Source: CAVRJC01 sp963721435 (GTDB taxonomy: Bacteria > Actinomycetota > Acidimicrobiia > IMCC26256 > DASPTH01). Taken from it: a stretch of 64,000 nucleotides of DNA. The DNA lies in NCBI GenBank assembly GCA_963721435.1, contig CAVRJC010000008.1:62001-126000 (forward strand), read 5' to 3'. This document shows, in pieces, positions 63,499 to 64,000 of the stretch (within the stretch, counting starts at the first letter, position 1; every line of letters starts with the position of its first letter). A program made the translations under genes and the position numbers. A model generated the notes under the pieces. That model did no database searches, had not been told where the DNA came from, and worked only from the letters and a program-made list of their open reading frames with translations.

Positions 63499-64000
63499 CG
63501 AGCGCCGCGCTCGGCCGCCAGGCCGGATCGACGAACCTTGCCCGCGTCGTCGCGGACCGGGCCGTCGGCACGCTCGAAGGTGCGCGGCACCTTGTAGCGC
63601 GCGAGGCGTGACTCCATGTGCGCGCGGAGCTCGTCGTCGGTCACGTCGCCGTCGACCTCGACGATCGCGTGCACGCGCTGGCCGAGGTCGTCGTCGGGCA
63701 GTCCGATGACCGCGCACGACCGCACGTCGGGATGCTCGTCGAGCGCAGCTTCGACCTCCGCCGGATACACGTTCGCGCCGCCGCTCACGATGAGGTCGGT
63801 GCGGCGGTCGGCGATGTAGAGGAAGCCGTGGCGGTCCATCGAGCCGAGATCGCCGAGCGACTCCCACCCGTCGCGCGCCCGGGGCTCCGCCCCGACATAC
63901 CGGTACGTGGCCTGCGCCGGTGACTTCATCCAGATCTCGCCGACCTCCCCCGTCGGGAGCTCGTTGCCGTCGGCGTCGAGGATGCGCATCGAGCCGTCCG
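63495..64000 (-). CDS. Acyl-CoA synthetase, C-terminal part (5' end beyond window)
   Basis: The visible 167 residues are the end of an AMP-forming CoA ligase: GEIWMKSPAQATYRYVG, ESLGDLGSMDRHGFLYIADRRTDLIVSGGANVYPAEVEAAL, and a terminal DDAGKVRRSGL with the catalytic Lys. A second ligase for the same lipid pathway, convergent with the MaoC gene. Frame intact in what is visible. Confidence 0.9.
   Translation of the reverse strand, partial: DGSMRILDADGNELPTGEVGEIWMKSPAQATYRYVGAEPRARDGWESLGDLGSMDRHGFLYIADRRTDLIVSGGANVYPAEVEAALDEHPDVRSCAVIGLPDDDLGQRVHAIVEVDGDVTDDELRAHMESRLARYKVPRTFERADGPVRDDAGKVRRSGLAAERGAR

Overview
The window is high-GC (about 70 percent by eye) bacterial chromosome. The actinobacterial layout (holA, rpsT, lepA, hemW, hrcA-dnaJ, rsmE, phoH-ybeY, CNNM-era, recO, uppS, glyS, dgt-dnaG-rpoD), a BldD-like regulator, a FolP2-type dihydropteroate synthase and DUF2510 proteins point to Actinobacteriota. 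Class Acidimicrobiia is my best guess, by inference only. Nearly all of it is housekeeping DNA; I see no CRISPR array, prophage or insertion sequence.

Layout. 1-7951: a DUF2510 membrane protein and a serine hydrolase, then a tightly coupled minus-strand operon (pterin dehydratase, small membrane protein, mobA, fdhD, formate-dehydrogenase-like molybdoenzyme, two inositol-phosphatase-family genes) whose upstream edge is tRNA-Asn. 7942-13960: accessory genes, including a low-GC HTH gene whose stop codon lies inside tRNA-Asn, a GNAT, a trio of SnoaL/EthD-like genes and a lactate/malate dehydrogenase homologue. 13962-25975: tRNA(CAU), rpoD, dnaG, dgt, ppdK, a J-domain/RDD protein, glyS, recO, uppS and a divergent diacylglycerol kinase. 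25968-32268: a caa3-type cytochrome oxidase operon with CtaG and two blue-copper proteins. 32362-44554: era, CNNM, ybeY, phoH, bldD-like, rsmE, dnaJ, hrcA (CIRCE), hemW, a hydrolase, a cytidylyltransferase and lepA. 44641-55469: a giant adenylate-cyclase/ATPase regulator, rpsT, holA, folP2-like, comEC, comEA, leuS. 55555-64000: a P-type ATPase, an ABC exporter, tRNA-Ala and a fatty-acid/steroid side-chain type module (CoA ligase, SDR, MaoC hydratase).

Two features cut across the window. First, about 25 one-base-type frame breaks hit 15 genes, including essential ones (dnaG, leuS, ctaC, hemW). They are best read as uncorrected indels in the assembly, so several apparent fusions or truncations are not biological. 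Second, at least a dozen genes have a TAnnnT hexamer ending 6-10 nt before the start codon and no Shine-Dalgarno, which is the architecture of leaderless transcripts; in hrcA this -10 sits inside the CIRCE operator.
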